A program made the position numbers and the translations under genes. Of a stretch of 50,970 nt of DNA, positions 25,431-33,243 are shown piece by piece. This DNA is from Gemmatimonadaceae bacterium (GTDB lineage Bacteria; Gemmatimonadota; Gemmatimonadetes; Gemmatimonadales; Gemmatimonadaceae), in the NCBI GenBank assembly GCA_025931335.1, contig JAICNG010000019.1, positions 1-50,970 of the forward strand. Reading direction: 5' to 3'. A model generated the notes under the pieces. It did no database searches. It had not been told where the DNA came from and saw only the letters and a program-made list of their open reading frames with translations. Every line of letters starts with the position of its first letter. The first letter of the stretch is position 1.

Positions 25431-26794
25431 GCCGGCGCATCCTGGTCGTCGACGACGAGAAGGGCATTCGCCAGGCGCTCGGCCAACTGCTCGAGTACGA
25501 AGGATACGAGGTGAAGACGGCGGGAAACGCCGTGGATGCCATCACCGAGTACGAGCGTTTCCGGCCGCAGCTGGTGTTCATGGACGTGAAGATGGCCGGC
25601 ATCGACGGACTGGAGGCGCTCAAGCGATTGAGGGCGAGTGATCCGAACGCCGTCGTCGTGATGATCAGCGGGCATGGGACCATCCAGACGGCGGTCGAGG
25701 CGACGCAGCTCGGCGCCTACGACTTTCTCGAGAAGCCGCTCGACACCGACCGCATCCTCGTCACGCTGCGGAATGCGCTCGAGCATCTGTCGCTCTCCGA
25801 GGAGAACACGCGGCTCAAGCAGACGATCGAGTCGCGATACGAGATCGTTGGGCGGTCCTACGCCATCAAGGCGCTGCTCGACAAGATCGAGAAAGTCGCG
25901 CCGGCTCCGGCGCGGGTGCTGATCACCGGGGAGAACGGGACGGGGAAGGAGCTCGTCGCGCGCGCGACGCACCGGCTCTCTCCGCGCGCGGAGGGACCGT
26001 TCGTCGAGGTGAACTGCGCCGCGATCCCGAGCGAGTTGATCGAGAGCGAGCTCTTCGGGCACATGAAGGGCTCGTTCACGGGGGCGATTCAGGACCGCGC
26101 GGGCAAGTTCGAGCTCGCGAACCGCGGCACGCTGTTCCTCGATGAGGTCGGTGACATGAGTCTCGCCGCGCAGGCGAAGGTGTTGCGCGTGCTCGAGGAT
26201 GGGGTCGTGACGCGCATCGGCGGGAGCAAACCCGTCTCGGTCGACGTGCGGGTGATCGCGGCCACGAACAAGGACCTCGAGCACGAGATCGCCGAGGGCA
26301 GGTTCCGCGAGGACCTGTATTACCGGTTGAACGTCGTTCCGGTGAGCGTGCCACCCCTCCGCGACCGCCGCGAGGACATCCCGCAGCTGGTCGCGCATTT
26401 CGCCGACCGCCTGACGAGGGCCGAAGGGGTTCCGCCCCGCGGCATCGGGGATGACGCCGTGCAGCGACTCACCGAGTACGACTGGCCCGGGAACGTCCGC
26501 GAGCTCCGCAACACCGTCGAGCGCCTCTTCATCCTCGCGTCGGGGCCGCGGATTTCGGCGGCGGATGTGGAGCGGCTGGTAGGGAAGCGCGCGGCCGAGC
26601 AGACGAGCCTGGGGTCGCTCGTGGAGTGCCGGACCTTCGAAGAGTTCAAGGACGCGGCCGAGCGTGCGTTTCTCCTCGCCAAGCTGCGCGAGGCGAACTG
26701 GAACGTCTCCGAGACCGCTCGCCTGCTCGACATGCCACGGTCGAATCTCTACAAGAAGATCGAACGTTATGGATTGGCGAGGGAGGAAGCGTGA
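25427..26794 (+). CDS. NtrC-family sigma-54 response regulator
   Basis: 455 residues. Receiver domain (1-120) with acidic pocket DD (9-10), phospho-acceptor Asp53 and Lys103. AAA+ domain (about 140-375) with Walker A GENGTGKE (168-175), GSFTGA (215-220, Ser in place of the common Ala), and Walker B LFLDEVGDM. C-terminal Fis-type helix-turn-helix (about 415-452, NVSETARLLDMPRSNLYKKIERYG). It should activate sigma-54 promoters once phosphorylated. No kinase gene is adjacent. The NtrY-like kinase at 11909-15985 is a candidate partner, since NtrY/NtrX pairs have this architecture. It overlaps the preceding anchored protein gene by ATGA. Confidence 0.94.
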   Translation: MSRRILVVDDEKGIRQALGQLLEYEGYEVKTAGNAVDAITEYERFRPQLVFMDVKMAGIDGLEALKRLRASDPNAVVVMISGHGTIQTAVEATQLGAYDFLEKPLDTDRILVTLRNALEHLSLSEENTRLKQTIESRYEIVGRSYAIKALLDKIEKVAPAPARVLITGENGTGKELVARATHRLSPRAEGPFVEVNCAAIPSELIESELFGHMKGSFTGAIQDRAGKFELANRGTLFLDEVGDMSLAAQAKVLRVLEDGVVTRIGGSKPVSVDVRVIAATNKDLEHEIAEGRFREDLYYRLNVVPVSVPPLRDRREDIPQLVAHFADRLTRAEGVPPRGIGDDAVQRLTEYDWPGNVRELRNTVERLFILASGPRISAADVERLVGKRAAEQTSLGSLVECRTFEEFKDAAERAFLLAKLREANWNVSETARLLDMPRSNLYKKIERYGLAREEA

Positions 26795-26826
26795 TGGGAC
26801 CGTCCGCGGCGCGACTCGAGGGCTGA

Positions 26827-27270
26827 ATGGCAGACAAAGACTGGGATCGCGAGCTCGCCAAGATCGACAAGCAGCTGGAGTCGGTGTCCGACGAGCAGTT
26901 GTTTCCGAAGACTGCCGCGACGACATCGCCCGAGCGTCAGGAGATTGTCGAGAAGCAGTCGCGCACTTCGACGCTCGGCGTCATGGTGCGGCTGCTGCTG
27001 TCCGTGGCGCTGGGGATCGGCATGATCTTCTGGCCCTACGAGGCGCGATGCGGACTCGGCTTGATGGCGTATCTGCTGGCGGTCGCGGTGCTCATCGGCG
27101 CCGGCACGTGGAGCGCCGTGTGGGCGTGGCGGCACCGTGCCGGCAAGGCCCACGTGCTGTCGTTGTTGATCATCGTGTGGGGCACGATCCTGGGCGCGCA
27201 GGAGATCCTGCCGCGCACAGGCTACGCGAAGCCGACGCTCGAGCATCCGAGCGTGTGGCAGTGCGAATGA
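26827..27270 (+). CDS. Membrane protein, unknown function
   Basis: 147 residues. A charged soluble N-terminus (about 1-50, with Asp/Glu/Lys and TTSPERQEIVEKQSR) is followed by three hydrophobic helices (about 52-68, 75-96, 105-123) and a short tail with a terminal Cys. No motif was recognised. It follows the response regulator by 32 bases and may share its transcript. Repeat element C starts 2 bases after the stop. Confidence 0.78.
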   Translation: MADKDWDRELAKIDKQLESVSDEQLFPKTAATTSPERQEIVEKQSRTSTLGVMVRLLLSVALGIGMIFWPYEARCGLGLMAYLLAVAVLIGAGTWSAVWAWRHRAGKAHVLSLLIIVWGTILGAQEILPRTGYAKPTLEHPSVWQCE

Positions 27271-27272
27271 CA

Positions 27273-27353
27273 CGATTGCGGAGTGCGGACTGCGGATTGC
27301 GCATGATGCACGCCGCCCGCTATCCGCAATCCGCAATCCGTAATCCGTAATCG
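27273..27353. repeat. Stop-proximal inverted repeat, element C (GATTGCG heptamers)
   Basis: The 29-base left arm (27273-27301) is four heptamers of the ATTGCGG type. The right arm (27325-27353) is the inverted set with ATTACGG variants. Of four differences, two would be G-U pairs in RNA. The loop is 23 bases. It starts 2 bases after one stop codon and ends 8 bases before the aldehyde dehydrogenase ATG, so any transcript of that gene from upstream carries the hairpin at its ribosome site. Confidence 0.85.
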
Positions 27354-27361
27354 GTCGACAC

Positions 27362-28861
27362 ATGAAGCTCTTCAAGAATCTCATAGCAGGCTCCTGGGTC
27401 GAGCCCACGACGGGCGCGTACTTCGACAACATCAACCCGGCCGACAGCGGCGACGTCATCGGCCGCTTTCCGCTCTCGGCGCGCGCGGACGTGGACAAGG
27501 CCGTCGCCTCGGCGCAGCGGGGGTTCGAGCGATGGCGCCGCACACCGGCGCCGGCGCGCGGCGACGTCATTCGCCGCGCCGGCGACATTCTCGTCAGGCG
27601 GAAGGACGAGATCGCCGATCTCATGACCCGCGAGATGGGGAAGCCGCTGACCGAGACGCGCGGCGACGTCCAGGAGGGGATCGATACCGCGTACTACGCG
27701 GCCACCGAGGGCCGGCGCCTGTTCGGGCATACCGTGCCCAGCGAGCTGCGGGACAAATGGGCGATGAGCTTCCGGCGGCCGATCGGCGTGGCCGGCATCA
27801 TCACGCCGTTCAACTTCCCGCTGGCGATTCCGACCTGGAAGATGTTTCCGGCGCTCCTGTGCGGGAATGCGGTCGTATTCAAGCCGGCGGAGGATGTGCC
27901 GCACACCGGGACGGTGTTCGTCGAGGTGCTGCTGGAGGCGGGGCTTCCTCCCGAGGTCATTCAGCTCGTCCACGGCACCGGCGAGGCGGTGGGCGCGGCG
28001 ATTGTCGGGCATCCGGGCGTGTCGCTCGTGTCGTTCACCGGGTCGACGGAAACCGGGCGACTCGTCGGAGAGACCTGTGGTCGCCTCCACAAACGACTGT
28101 CGCTCGAGATGGGCGGCAAGAACGCGATGATCGTGCTCGATGACGCGAACGTGGAGCTGGCGCTCGAGGGGGTGCTGTGGGGCGCGTTCGGCACGACCGG
28201 CCAGCGATGCACCGCCACGAGCCGGCTCATTCTCCAGTCGGGGATTCACGACGATTTCCTGAGTCGGCTGGCGCAGCGGACGCGTGCGCTGATACTTGGG
28301 GACGGGCGCCGCGAGGGAACGGACGTGGGCCCCCTCGTCAACGAGGCCGCGGTGAAGAAGGTGGAGCGTTACGTGGACATCGGTGTCGCGGAGGGGGCCG
28401 ATCTGTTGATGGGCGGTCGCCGTGCGACCGGGAAGGGGCTCGAAAAGGGGTACTTCTTCGAGCCGACGATCTTCGCCCGCGTCGAGCAGGGCATGCGCAT
28501 CGAGCAGGAGGAGATCTTCGGCCCCGTGCTCTCCGTGGTCCGCGTGGATACGCCTGACGAGGCCTTCCGCATCAACAACGGCGTGAAGTACGGCCTGTCC
28601 TCCTCGCTCTACACCCGCGACGTGTCGGTCGCGTTCCGGGCGCTGAGCGAGCTCGACAACGGCATCACGTACATCAACGCTCCCACGATCGGGGCCGAAG
28701 CACATTTGCCGTTCGGTGGGGTAAAGCAGACAGGGAACGGCCACCGCGAGGGCGGATGGGAAGTGTACGAGTTCTACTCGGAGACGAAGGTGGGATACGT
28801 CGACTTCTCGGGCACGCTGCAGCGGGCGCAGATTGATAACTACCTGGGGACGCCGGACTGA
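27362..28861 (+). CDS. Aldehyde dehydrogenase (NAD(P)-dependent, ALDH superfamily)
   Basis: 499 residues, the full family length. Catalytic residues are in place: Asn151 in PFNFP, Lys174 in VFKPAED, Glu249 in LEMGGKN and nucleophile Cys283 in GQRCTA. FTGSTETG at 225-232 is the NAD-binding helix start. The C-terminal LPFGGVKQTGNGHREGGWEVYEFYSETK is typical. Overall it looks like the alpha-ketoglutaric-semialdehyde / aminoadipic-semialdehyde group, but the substrate cannot be fixed. It is flanked on both sides by inverted repeats (C and D) and appears monocistronic. No clear Shine-Dalgarno is visible. Confidence 0.94.
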   Translation: MKLFKNLIAGSWVEPTTGAYFDNINPADSGDVIGRFPLSARADVDKAVASAQRGFERWRRTPAPARGDVIRRAGDILVRRKDEIADLMTREMGKPLTETRGDVQEGIDTAYYAATEGRRLFGHTVPSELRDKWAMSFRRPIGVAGIITPFNFPLAIPTWKMFPALLCGNAVVFKPAEDVPHTGTVFVEVLLEAGLPPEVIQLVHGTGEAVGAAIVGHPGVSLVSFTGSTETGRLVGETCGRLHKRLSLEMGGKNAMIVLDDANVELALEGVLWGAFGTTGQRCTATSRLILQSGIHDDFLSRLAQRTRALILGDGRREGTDVGPLVNEAAVKKVERYVDIGVAEGADLLMGGRRATGKGLEKGYFFEPTIFARVEQGMRIEQEEIFGPVLSVVRVDTPDEAFRINNGVKYGLSSSLYTRDVSVAFRALSELDNGITYINAPTIGAEAHLPFGGVKQTGNGHREGGWEVYEFYSETKVGYVDFSGTLQRAQIDNYLGTPD

Positions 28862-28863
28862 CA

Positions 28864-28949
28864 GGGGTCGAGGGATCAAGGTGTCGAGGACGATCCGCCC
28901 GGATCCAACGCGCGCCCTTGATCCCTCGACACCTCGATCCCTCGATCCC
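28864..28949. repeat. Stop-proximal inverted repeat, element D (octamer units)
   Basis: The left arm 28864-28889 and right arm 28924-28949 are inverted copies with about two transitions over 26 bases. The unit is GGGATCGA-like at 8-base spacing. The loop (34 bases) contains a small palindrome GATCCG-CC-CGGATC. It starts 2 bases after the aldehyde dehydrogenase stop and ends one base before a TTGAAA -35 box, so it separates one transcription unit from the next. Confidence 0.85.
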
Positions 28950-28950
28950 A

Positions 28951-28979
28951 TTGAAATGCTCCGATCCCGTTGGTTTATT
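28951..28979 (+). promoter_or_regulatory. Promoter of the small locus upstream of lepB, leaderless
   Basis: TTGAAA at 28951-28956, a 17-base spacer and TTTATT at 28974-28979. The ATG at 28987 is 7 bases after the -10, where transcription should start. It may drive lepB and the sigma factor gene downstream. Confidence 0.6.
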
Positions 28980-28986
28980 CCAGCCT

Positions 28987-29169
28987 ATGTCCGCCGTGCG
29001 TCGCGGTGACATCGTTCGGGTGCTCTCCGAGCGGGTGGTCGACGCGCTGGAGGGTCGCGGCGATGTCGCCGCGACCGAAGGACCTGCGGGGCTCATGGCC
29101 GTGCGCGCGAGCATCGTATGTCCGATCTCACGTTGCGCCTGCGGCGTGACCTCCAGGCGGAAGGGGTAG
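28987..29169 (+). CDS. Small ORF 1 at a possibly frameshifted locus
   Basis: 60 residues beginning MSAVRRGDIVRVLSERVVDALEG. The start is supported by the promoter ending 7 bases before it. Coding character (G/C in third positions) is good to about 29115 and then worsens, with the last 17 residues (rich in Cys, Arg and Ser) looking non-coding. The coding signal continues in another frame in small ORF 2. The two may be halves of one roughly 105-residue gene disrupted by a frameshift or sequence error, or genuinely overlapping genes. The family was not recognised. Confidence 0.5.
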   Translation: MSAVRRGDIVRVLSERVVDALEGRGDVAATEGPAGLMAVRASIVCPISRCACGVTSRRKG

Positions 29170-29315
29170 TCATCTCCGAGATGGGCAAGGCCTCGTCGGG
29201 ACGGCATACCGTCGTGACGCTTCGGCTCCCTTCTGGAGCGAACGCCGCGCTCGAGCAGTTGGCTGCGCGGTTGCAGGTGTCGAATTCATGTCTAGCCGAG
29301 GCCGGCTCGCGATGA
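29118..29315 (+). CDS. Small ORF 2 coupled to lepB
   Basis: 65 residues beginning MSDLTLRLRRDLQAEGVV, with good coding character and a strand-helix pattern (GRHTVVTLRLPSGANAALEQLAARLQVS). Its stop overlaps the lepB start in ATGA, which argues that this frame is translated. It overlaps small ORF 1 by 52 bases in a different frame and has no Shine-Dalgarno of its own. It could be the C-terminal part of one broken or programmed-frameshift gene. Function unknown. Confidence 0.55.
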   Translation: MSDLTLRLRRDLQAEGVVISEMGKASSGRHTVVTLRLPSGANAALEQLAARLQVSNSCLAEAGSR

Positions 29316-30091
29316 CGGAACACCCCCACACGACTCCCAACCGCGTCGAGATCACCGAGGAGCAGCGCAGGCAGATTCTGCGCGAGCTCAATCGGCCGCG
29401 CTCGCGCCTGCGGATGTTCGTGGACTGGGCCAAGTCGCTCGTCGTCGCGATCGTCCTGTTCCTCCTCATTCGCACCTTCCTCGTCGAGGCGTTCAAGATC
29501 CCGACCGGGAGCATGGAGCGGACGCTGCTCGTGGGCGACTTCCTGCTCGTGAACAAGGCCGTCTACGGGGCCGAGATTCCGTTCACCAGCGCGCATCTCC
29601 CGCCCATCGCGCGCCCGCAGCGTGGCGACATCATCGTCTTCGAGTGGCCGAAGGACCCGTCCAAGAATTTCGTGAAGCGGCTCATCGGTCTGCCCGGCGA
29701 TACGCTCGAGATGCGCGAGGGCGTGGTGCGCCTCAACGGGCGCTCGCTCGAGGAGCAGTACGTGGATCACACCGCCCCGGGTGAGGACCCTTCGGGTGAG
29801 GACTTCGATTGGCAACGAAATCACCTCGTGAAACAGGCCGCGGCGAGTGGCGCGCCGTACCATCCCTCGCGTAACAACTGGGGTCCGCTGGTCGTCCCTG
29901 AGAAGAGCTATTTCGTGCTCGGCGATAACCGGGACAACTCGTACGACAGCCGCTATTGGGGCTTCGTGCCGGACAGCCTGGTGAAGGGTCAGCCCTTCGT
30001 CGTTTACTATAGTTATGCGCGTACCCCCTCACATCGAATTCCCTGGCTCACCAACATCAGGTGGCGGCGCCTTGGAGAACGCGTTCACTGA
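29312..30091 (+). CDS. lepB: Signal peptidase I
   Basis: 259 residues from the ATG at 29312 (ATGA overlap with the preceding small ORF); an upstream in-frame ATG at 29288 is less likely. A charged N-terminus and one membrane helix (about 40-57) precede box B PTGSM with catalytic Ser67. Box D RGDIIVFEWP and KNFVKRLIGLPGD follow, with general-base Lys122. Box E is VLGDNRDNSYDSRYWGFVP (about 200-218). It cleaves signal peptides from exported proteins on the periplasmic face of the inner membrane. The sigma factor gene follows 73 bases later. Confidence 0.96.
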   Translation: MTEHPHTTPNRVEITEEQRRQILRELNRPRSRLRMFVDWAKSLVVAIVLFLLIRTFLVEAFKIPTGSMERTLLVGDFLLVNKAVYGAEIPFTSAHLPPIARPQRGDIIVFEWPKDPSKNFVKRLIGLPGDTLEMREGVVRLNGRSLEEQYVDHTAPGEDPSGEDFDWQRNHLVKQAAASGAPYHPSRNNWGPLVVPEKSYFVLGDNRDNSYDSRYWGFVPDSLVKGQPFVVYYSYARTPSHRIPWLTNIRWRRLGERVH

Positions 30092-30164
30092 GGGGCCGGA
30101 GTCGCAGTCCGTTTCACCGCGCGTCCCCCGCGCGGCGAGGTCGCATCGAGGAGCCGGTGCCCGC

Positions 30165-31022
30165 ATGGGAGTGACCACACACAGGAAGTCGTCGTACGAG
30201 GAAGGGTCGCTCGACCAGTACCTCCGCGACATCAGCATCTACCCGCTGATTTCCCGCGACGAAGAGGTGCGGCTCGCACAGCGCATCCGCGTGAACGATC
30301 AGGAGGCGCTCGACAAGCTCGTGCGCTCCAATCTTCGCTTCGTCGTGTCCGTCGCCAAGAAGTACCAGAACCAGGGCGTGTCGCTCTCCGATCTCATCAA
30401 CGAGGGCAACCTCGGGCTCATCCGGGCCGCCCACAAGTTCGATGAGACCAAGGGAATCAAGTTCATCTCGTACGCCGTGTGGTGGATTCGTCAGGCCATC
30501 CTGCAGGCGCTGGCCGAGCAGTCGCGCATCGTGCGCGTACCGCTCAACCGGGCCGGTACCCTCCACCGAATCGGCAAGCGCGCCAACGCCCTGTTGCAGG
30601 AGCTGGGGCGCGAGCCGACCCACGAAGAGATCGCCGACGGGATGGACATCACCGAGGAAGAGGTCGCCAAGACGATCTCGATCTCGCAGACCCACCTGTC
30701 GCTCGACGCGCCGCTCACGCCCGGCGAGGACAACAAGCTCCTCGATTACCTTCCCGACAATCTGAATCCCACGCCCGACGAACAGACGTTCGAGAAGGCG
30801 TTGACGGAGTCGATCGAGGAGGCGCTCGCATCGCTTAAGGAGCGCGAGGCGAAAATTCTGCGACTCTACTTTGGCCTCGACGGGGAGGAGCCCATGACGC
30901 TCGAGCAGATCGGATCTCTGCTCGGCATCACCCGCGAGCGGGTGCGCCAGATCAAGGAGAAGGCGCTCTCGCGCCTCCGCCATGTGTCGCGGGCGCGCGC
31001 GCTGGAGTCCTATCTCGGGTAA
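30165..31022 (+). CDS. rpoD: Short primary-type RNA polymerase sigma factor (RpoD/SigA group)
   Basis: 285 residues from ATG 30165, with GAGGAG about 10 bases upstream; in-frame sequence before this looks non-coding. It lacks region 1.1. Region 1.2 begins SLDQYLRDIS. Region 2 has FVVSVAKKYQNQGVSLSDLINEGNLGLIRAAHKFD and FISYAVWWIRQAILQAL. Region 3 has REPTHEEIADGMDI. Region 4 has MTLEQIGSLLGITRERVRQIKEKALSRLR. Length and sequence closely follow the primary sigma factor of Bacteroidetes. It is likely the housekeeping sigma, although a group 2 sigma cannot be excluded. A strong terminator follows. Confidence 0.92.
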   Translation: MGVTTHRKSSYEEGSLDQYLRDISIYPLISRDEEVRLAQRIRVNDQEALDKLVRSNLRFVVSVAKKYQNQGVSLSDLINEGNLGLIRAAHKFDETKGIKFISYAVWWIRQAILQALAEQSRIVRVPLNRAGTLHRIGKRANALLQELGREPTHEEIADGMDITEEEVAKTISISQTHLSLDAPLTPGEDNKLLDYLPDNLNPTPDEQTFEKALTESIEEALASLKEREAKILRLYFGLDGEEPMTLEQIGSLLGITRERVRQIKEKALSRLRHVSRARALESYLG

Positions 31023-31046
31023 GCGGCACTCCCGGGCACGATCGTG

Positions 31047-31078
31047 AACGGGGCGGGCCTCAGGGCTCGCCCCGTTCT
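31047..31078 (+). terminator. Rho-independent terminator after rpoD
   Basis: A 14-base stem (31047-31060 with 31065-31078, one G-U pair), a TCAG loop and a short T-rich tail (TTGCTTCT). It lies 25 bases past the sigma factor stop. Confidence 0.9.
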
Positions 31079-31133
31079 TGCTTCTGAGAGCGCCGGACGC
31101 AGCTTTTGTGTCGAACGCATATCTCCGAGACGA

Positions 31134-33044
31134 ATGCGCACGCTCCCCCTGTTTCTCCTCGTGGTCGCGGCTGCATGCTCGCGCGCGATCACTGCACCCA
31201 CGGTCGTCAGCGGGCCGATTGTCGCCATCCCCGTGGACAGCGCGTACACCCGCGCGATCACCCGCGGCACGCGCACTGACACCGGCCCTCCGGGCCCGCG
31301 CTACTGGCAGCAATGGGCATCCTATCGCCTGTCCGCGCGACTCGATCCGCGTAGCGCACAGCTCGCCGGAGAGGGCACGGTTCGCTATCACAACCGGTCG
31401 CCCGACACGCTCCGGCGCGTGGCCATCCACCTGCTGCAAAACCTCTTCGCCTCGAACTCCCCGAAGAACGAGAACGTGCCGCTCACCGGGGGGCTGCGGC
31501 TGGAGCGGGTCACGGTGGGTGGGCGTGAGCTGGCCCGCGGCGGCGATGGCGGGTACGACGTGCAGGGGACCATCGGCTGGATTCCGCTCGCCCGTCCGCT
31601 GGCACCCGGCGACTCCGTTGAGCTGGGATTCCTGTGGGGCTTTCGCGTTCCGCCGGGCAGCGCGCCGCGCATGGGACAGGACGGCGAGGTCTTCTTCATC
31701 GCCCAGTGGTATCCGATGGTCGCCGTCTACGATGACGTGAGCGGTTGGCAAACCGATCCGTATCTCGGCAACGGCGAGTTCTATTACGGCTTCGCCGACT
31801 ACGACGTGACGCTCTCGCTTCCTCCCGGCTGGCTCGTGGCAGCAACCGGCGAGCTTCAGAATCCGCGCGAGGTGCTCACCGACTCGGCGCTCTCGCGCCT
31901 CGAGCGCACGCGGACCGACACCAGTGTGGTGCACATCGTGTGGCGGCGCGACGCCGAGCGCACCCGCGCCGACCCTGATGGATCTCTGGAGTGGCGGTAC
32001 GTCGCGCGCGGCGTGCGCGACTTCGCCTGGGGCGCGTCGAATCGGTGGCTGTGGGATGCGACACGCGCCGCCGTCGGTGACGCCAACGGCGACGGCCGGC
32101 CCGACACGACCGCGATTCACACCTTCTTCCGCGCAACAGCGGCGTCATGGGAGCTGTCGGCGCGATTCACAAAGCATTCGATCGAGTTTCTGTCGCGCGA
32201 GCTGTGGCCGTATCCGTATCCGCACATGACGGCGGTGGAGACGACGGTGTACGGCATGGAGTATCCCATGCTGACGGCGATCGCGGCGGTCCCCGACCCG
32301 CAGGAGCTGTATACGGTGATCGCGCACGAGGTGGCTCACATGTGGTTCCCGATGCAGATCGGGTCCGACGAGAAGCGCTACGCGTGGTCTGACGAGGGGC
32401 TCGCGAGCTACTTCGAGACGCGTGCGGCGCGCGATCAATTCGGTCCGGCGGCTGGAGATCCCGCGGTGACCGGATTCGTGAACTACCTGCGCGCCGCCGG
32501 CACCGATGTCGAAGCGCCGTTGATGACGCACGCGGACAAATACCCGGCAACGGCCGCGTACGTCATCGCCAGCTACGAAAAGCCAGTCGCGATCTTCCGC
32601 GCGTTGCGGGCGGTGATCGGCGACAGCGCCTTCGTGGGCGCGTTCAGAAGCCACAACCGGTCGTGGCGCAACCGGCATCCCACCCCGTACGACCTGTGGA
32701 ATTCGTTCGAGAACGCGAGCGACCGTCAGCTGGACTGGTTCTGGCGGACCTGGTTCTACGAGACGTGGACGATGGATCTCGCGATCACCGGCGGACGGGT
32801 GATGGGTGACTCCCTCGAGATCGACATCGAGCGCCGCCAGCCCGCGCCGATGCCGGCGATCCTGCTCGTCAGGCGCGAGGGCGGTCGTGAAGACCGAGTC
32901 GTAGTGCCGGCCGACGTGTGGCTGTCCGGTGCAACGCGCCACACGACGCGCGTGGCCGCGACACCGCGTGTGCTGAGCGTGGAGCTCGACCCGGACAAGG
33001 CGTTTCCGGATTTGGTTCGTGGGAACGACCGCTGGAGCCCTTAG
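31134..33044 (+). CDS. M1-family metallopeptidase, putative lipoprotein
   Basis: 636 residues from ATG 31134 (MRTLPLFLLVVAAACSRA), a signal peptide with a possible lipobox AAAC. Upstream in-frame sequence lies in the terminator region and is not coding. An N-terminal beta-domain (about 50-260) precedes the gluzincin domain with HEVAH at 398-402 and the third zinc ligand Glu421 in SDEGLASYFE, the expected spacing. GMEYP near 376 takes the place of the GAMEN exopeptidase motif. Enzymes of this kind are extracytoplasmic aminopeptidases or related. A TATCTC box 8 bases before the ATG may be its -10. Confidence 0.92.
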   Translation: MRTLPLFLLVVAAACSRAITAPTVVSGPIVAIPVDSAYTRAITRGTRTDTGPPGPRYWQQWASYRLSARLDPRSAQLAGEGTVRYHNRSPDTLRRVAIHLLQNLFASNSPKNENVPLTGGLRLERVTVGGRELARGGDGGYDVQGTIGWIPLARPLAPGDSVELGFLWGFRVPPGSAPRMGQDGEVFFIAQWYPMVAVYDDVSGWQTDPYLGNGEFYYGFADYDVTLSLPPGWLVAATGELQNPREVLTDSALSRLERTRTDTSVVHIVWRRDAERTRADPDGSLEWRYVARGVRDFAWGASNRWLWDATRAAVGDANGDGRPDTTAIHTFFRATAASWELSARFTKHSIEFLSRELWPYPYPHMTAVETTVYGMEYPMLTAIAAVPDPQELYTVIAHEVAHMWFPMQIGSDEKRYAWSDEGLASYFETRAARDQFGPAAGDPAVTGFVNYLRAAGTDVEAPLMTHADKYPATAAYVIASYEKPVAIFRALRAVIGDSAFVGAFRSHNRSWRNRHPTPYDLWNSFENASDRQLDWFWRTWFYETWTMDLAITGGRVMGDSLEIDIERRQPAPMPAILLVRREGGREDRVVVPADVWLSGATRHTTRVAATPRVLSVELDPDKAFPDLVRGNDRWSP

Positions 33045-33049
33045 GGGCA

Positions 33050-33193
33050 GGGTCGAGGGTCAGGGGCCAGGGGCCATGGGGGTGGAAAGGCGGCGCGGCT
33101 ACGCCGCTGCCGCCTCATCAGATGAGCAAACGGCCGCGTACGCGGCCGTTTGCCTTTCCACCCCCGTGGCCCCTGGCCCCCGACCCTTGACCC
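33050..33193. repeat. Stop-proximal inverted repeat, element E, with nested palindromes
   Basis: Outer arms 33050-33091 and 33152-33193 match over 42 bases with three transitions (two would be G-U pairs). Units are GGGTCAG / GGGCCAG heptamers. The 60-base interior holds three further hairpins: a GCGGC/GCCGC stem near 33095-33113, CTCATC-A-GATGAG near 33114-33126, and a perfect 24-base palindrome at 33128-33151 with AAAC/GTTT ends. It starts 5 bases after the M1 peptidase stop. Confidence 0.9.
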
Positions 33194-33243
33194 GCTCAAA
33201 CGCGCGAGGGACCTTCCGTCGACACCAACCAGGGGTCGGGGTC

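Noticed and set aside
25409-26926. Open frame of 505 codons antisense to the NtrC-family regulator
   Set aside because: The sense frame has all receiver, AAA+ and Fis motifs; the antisense product is Arg/Leu/Glu-rich with no family features.
27320-28951. Open frame of 543 codons antisense to the aldehyde dehydrogenase
   Set aside because: A GC-driven shadow. The sense protein has all ALDH catalytic residues, and the antisense frame runs through inverted repeats at both ends.
31044-31133. Extended N-terminus for the M1 peptidase and for the propeller protein (33019)
   Set aside because: The extensions run through the rpoD terminator and inverted repeat E respectively, and would bury clear signal peptides that begin at 31134 and 33244.
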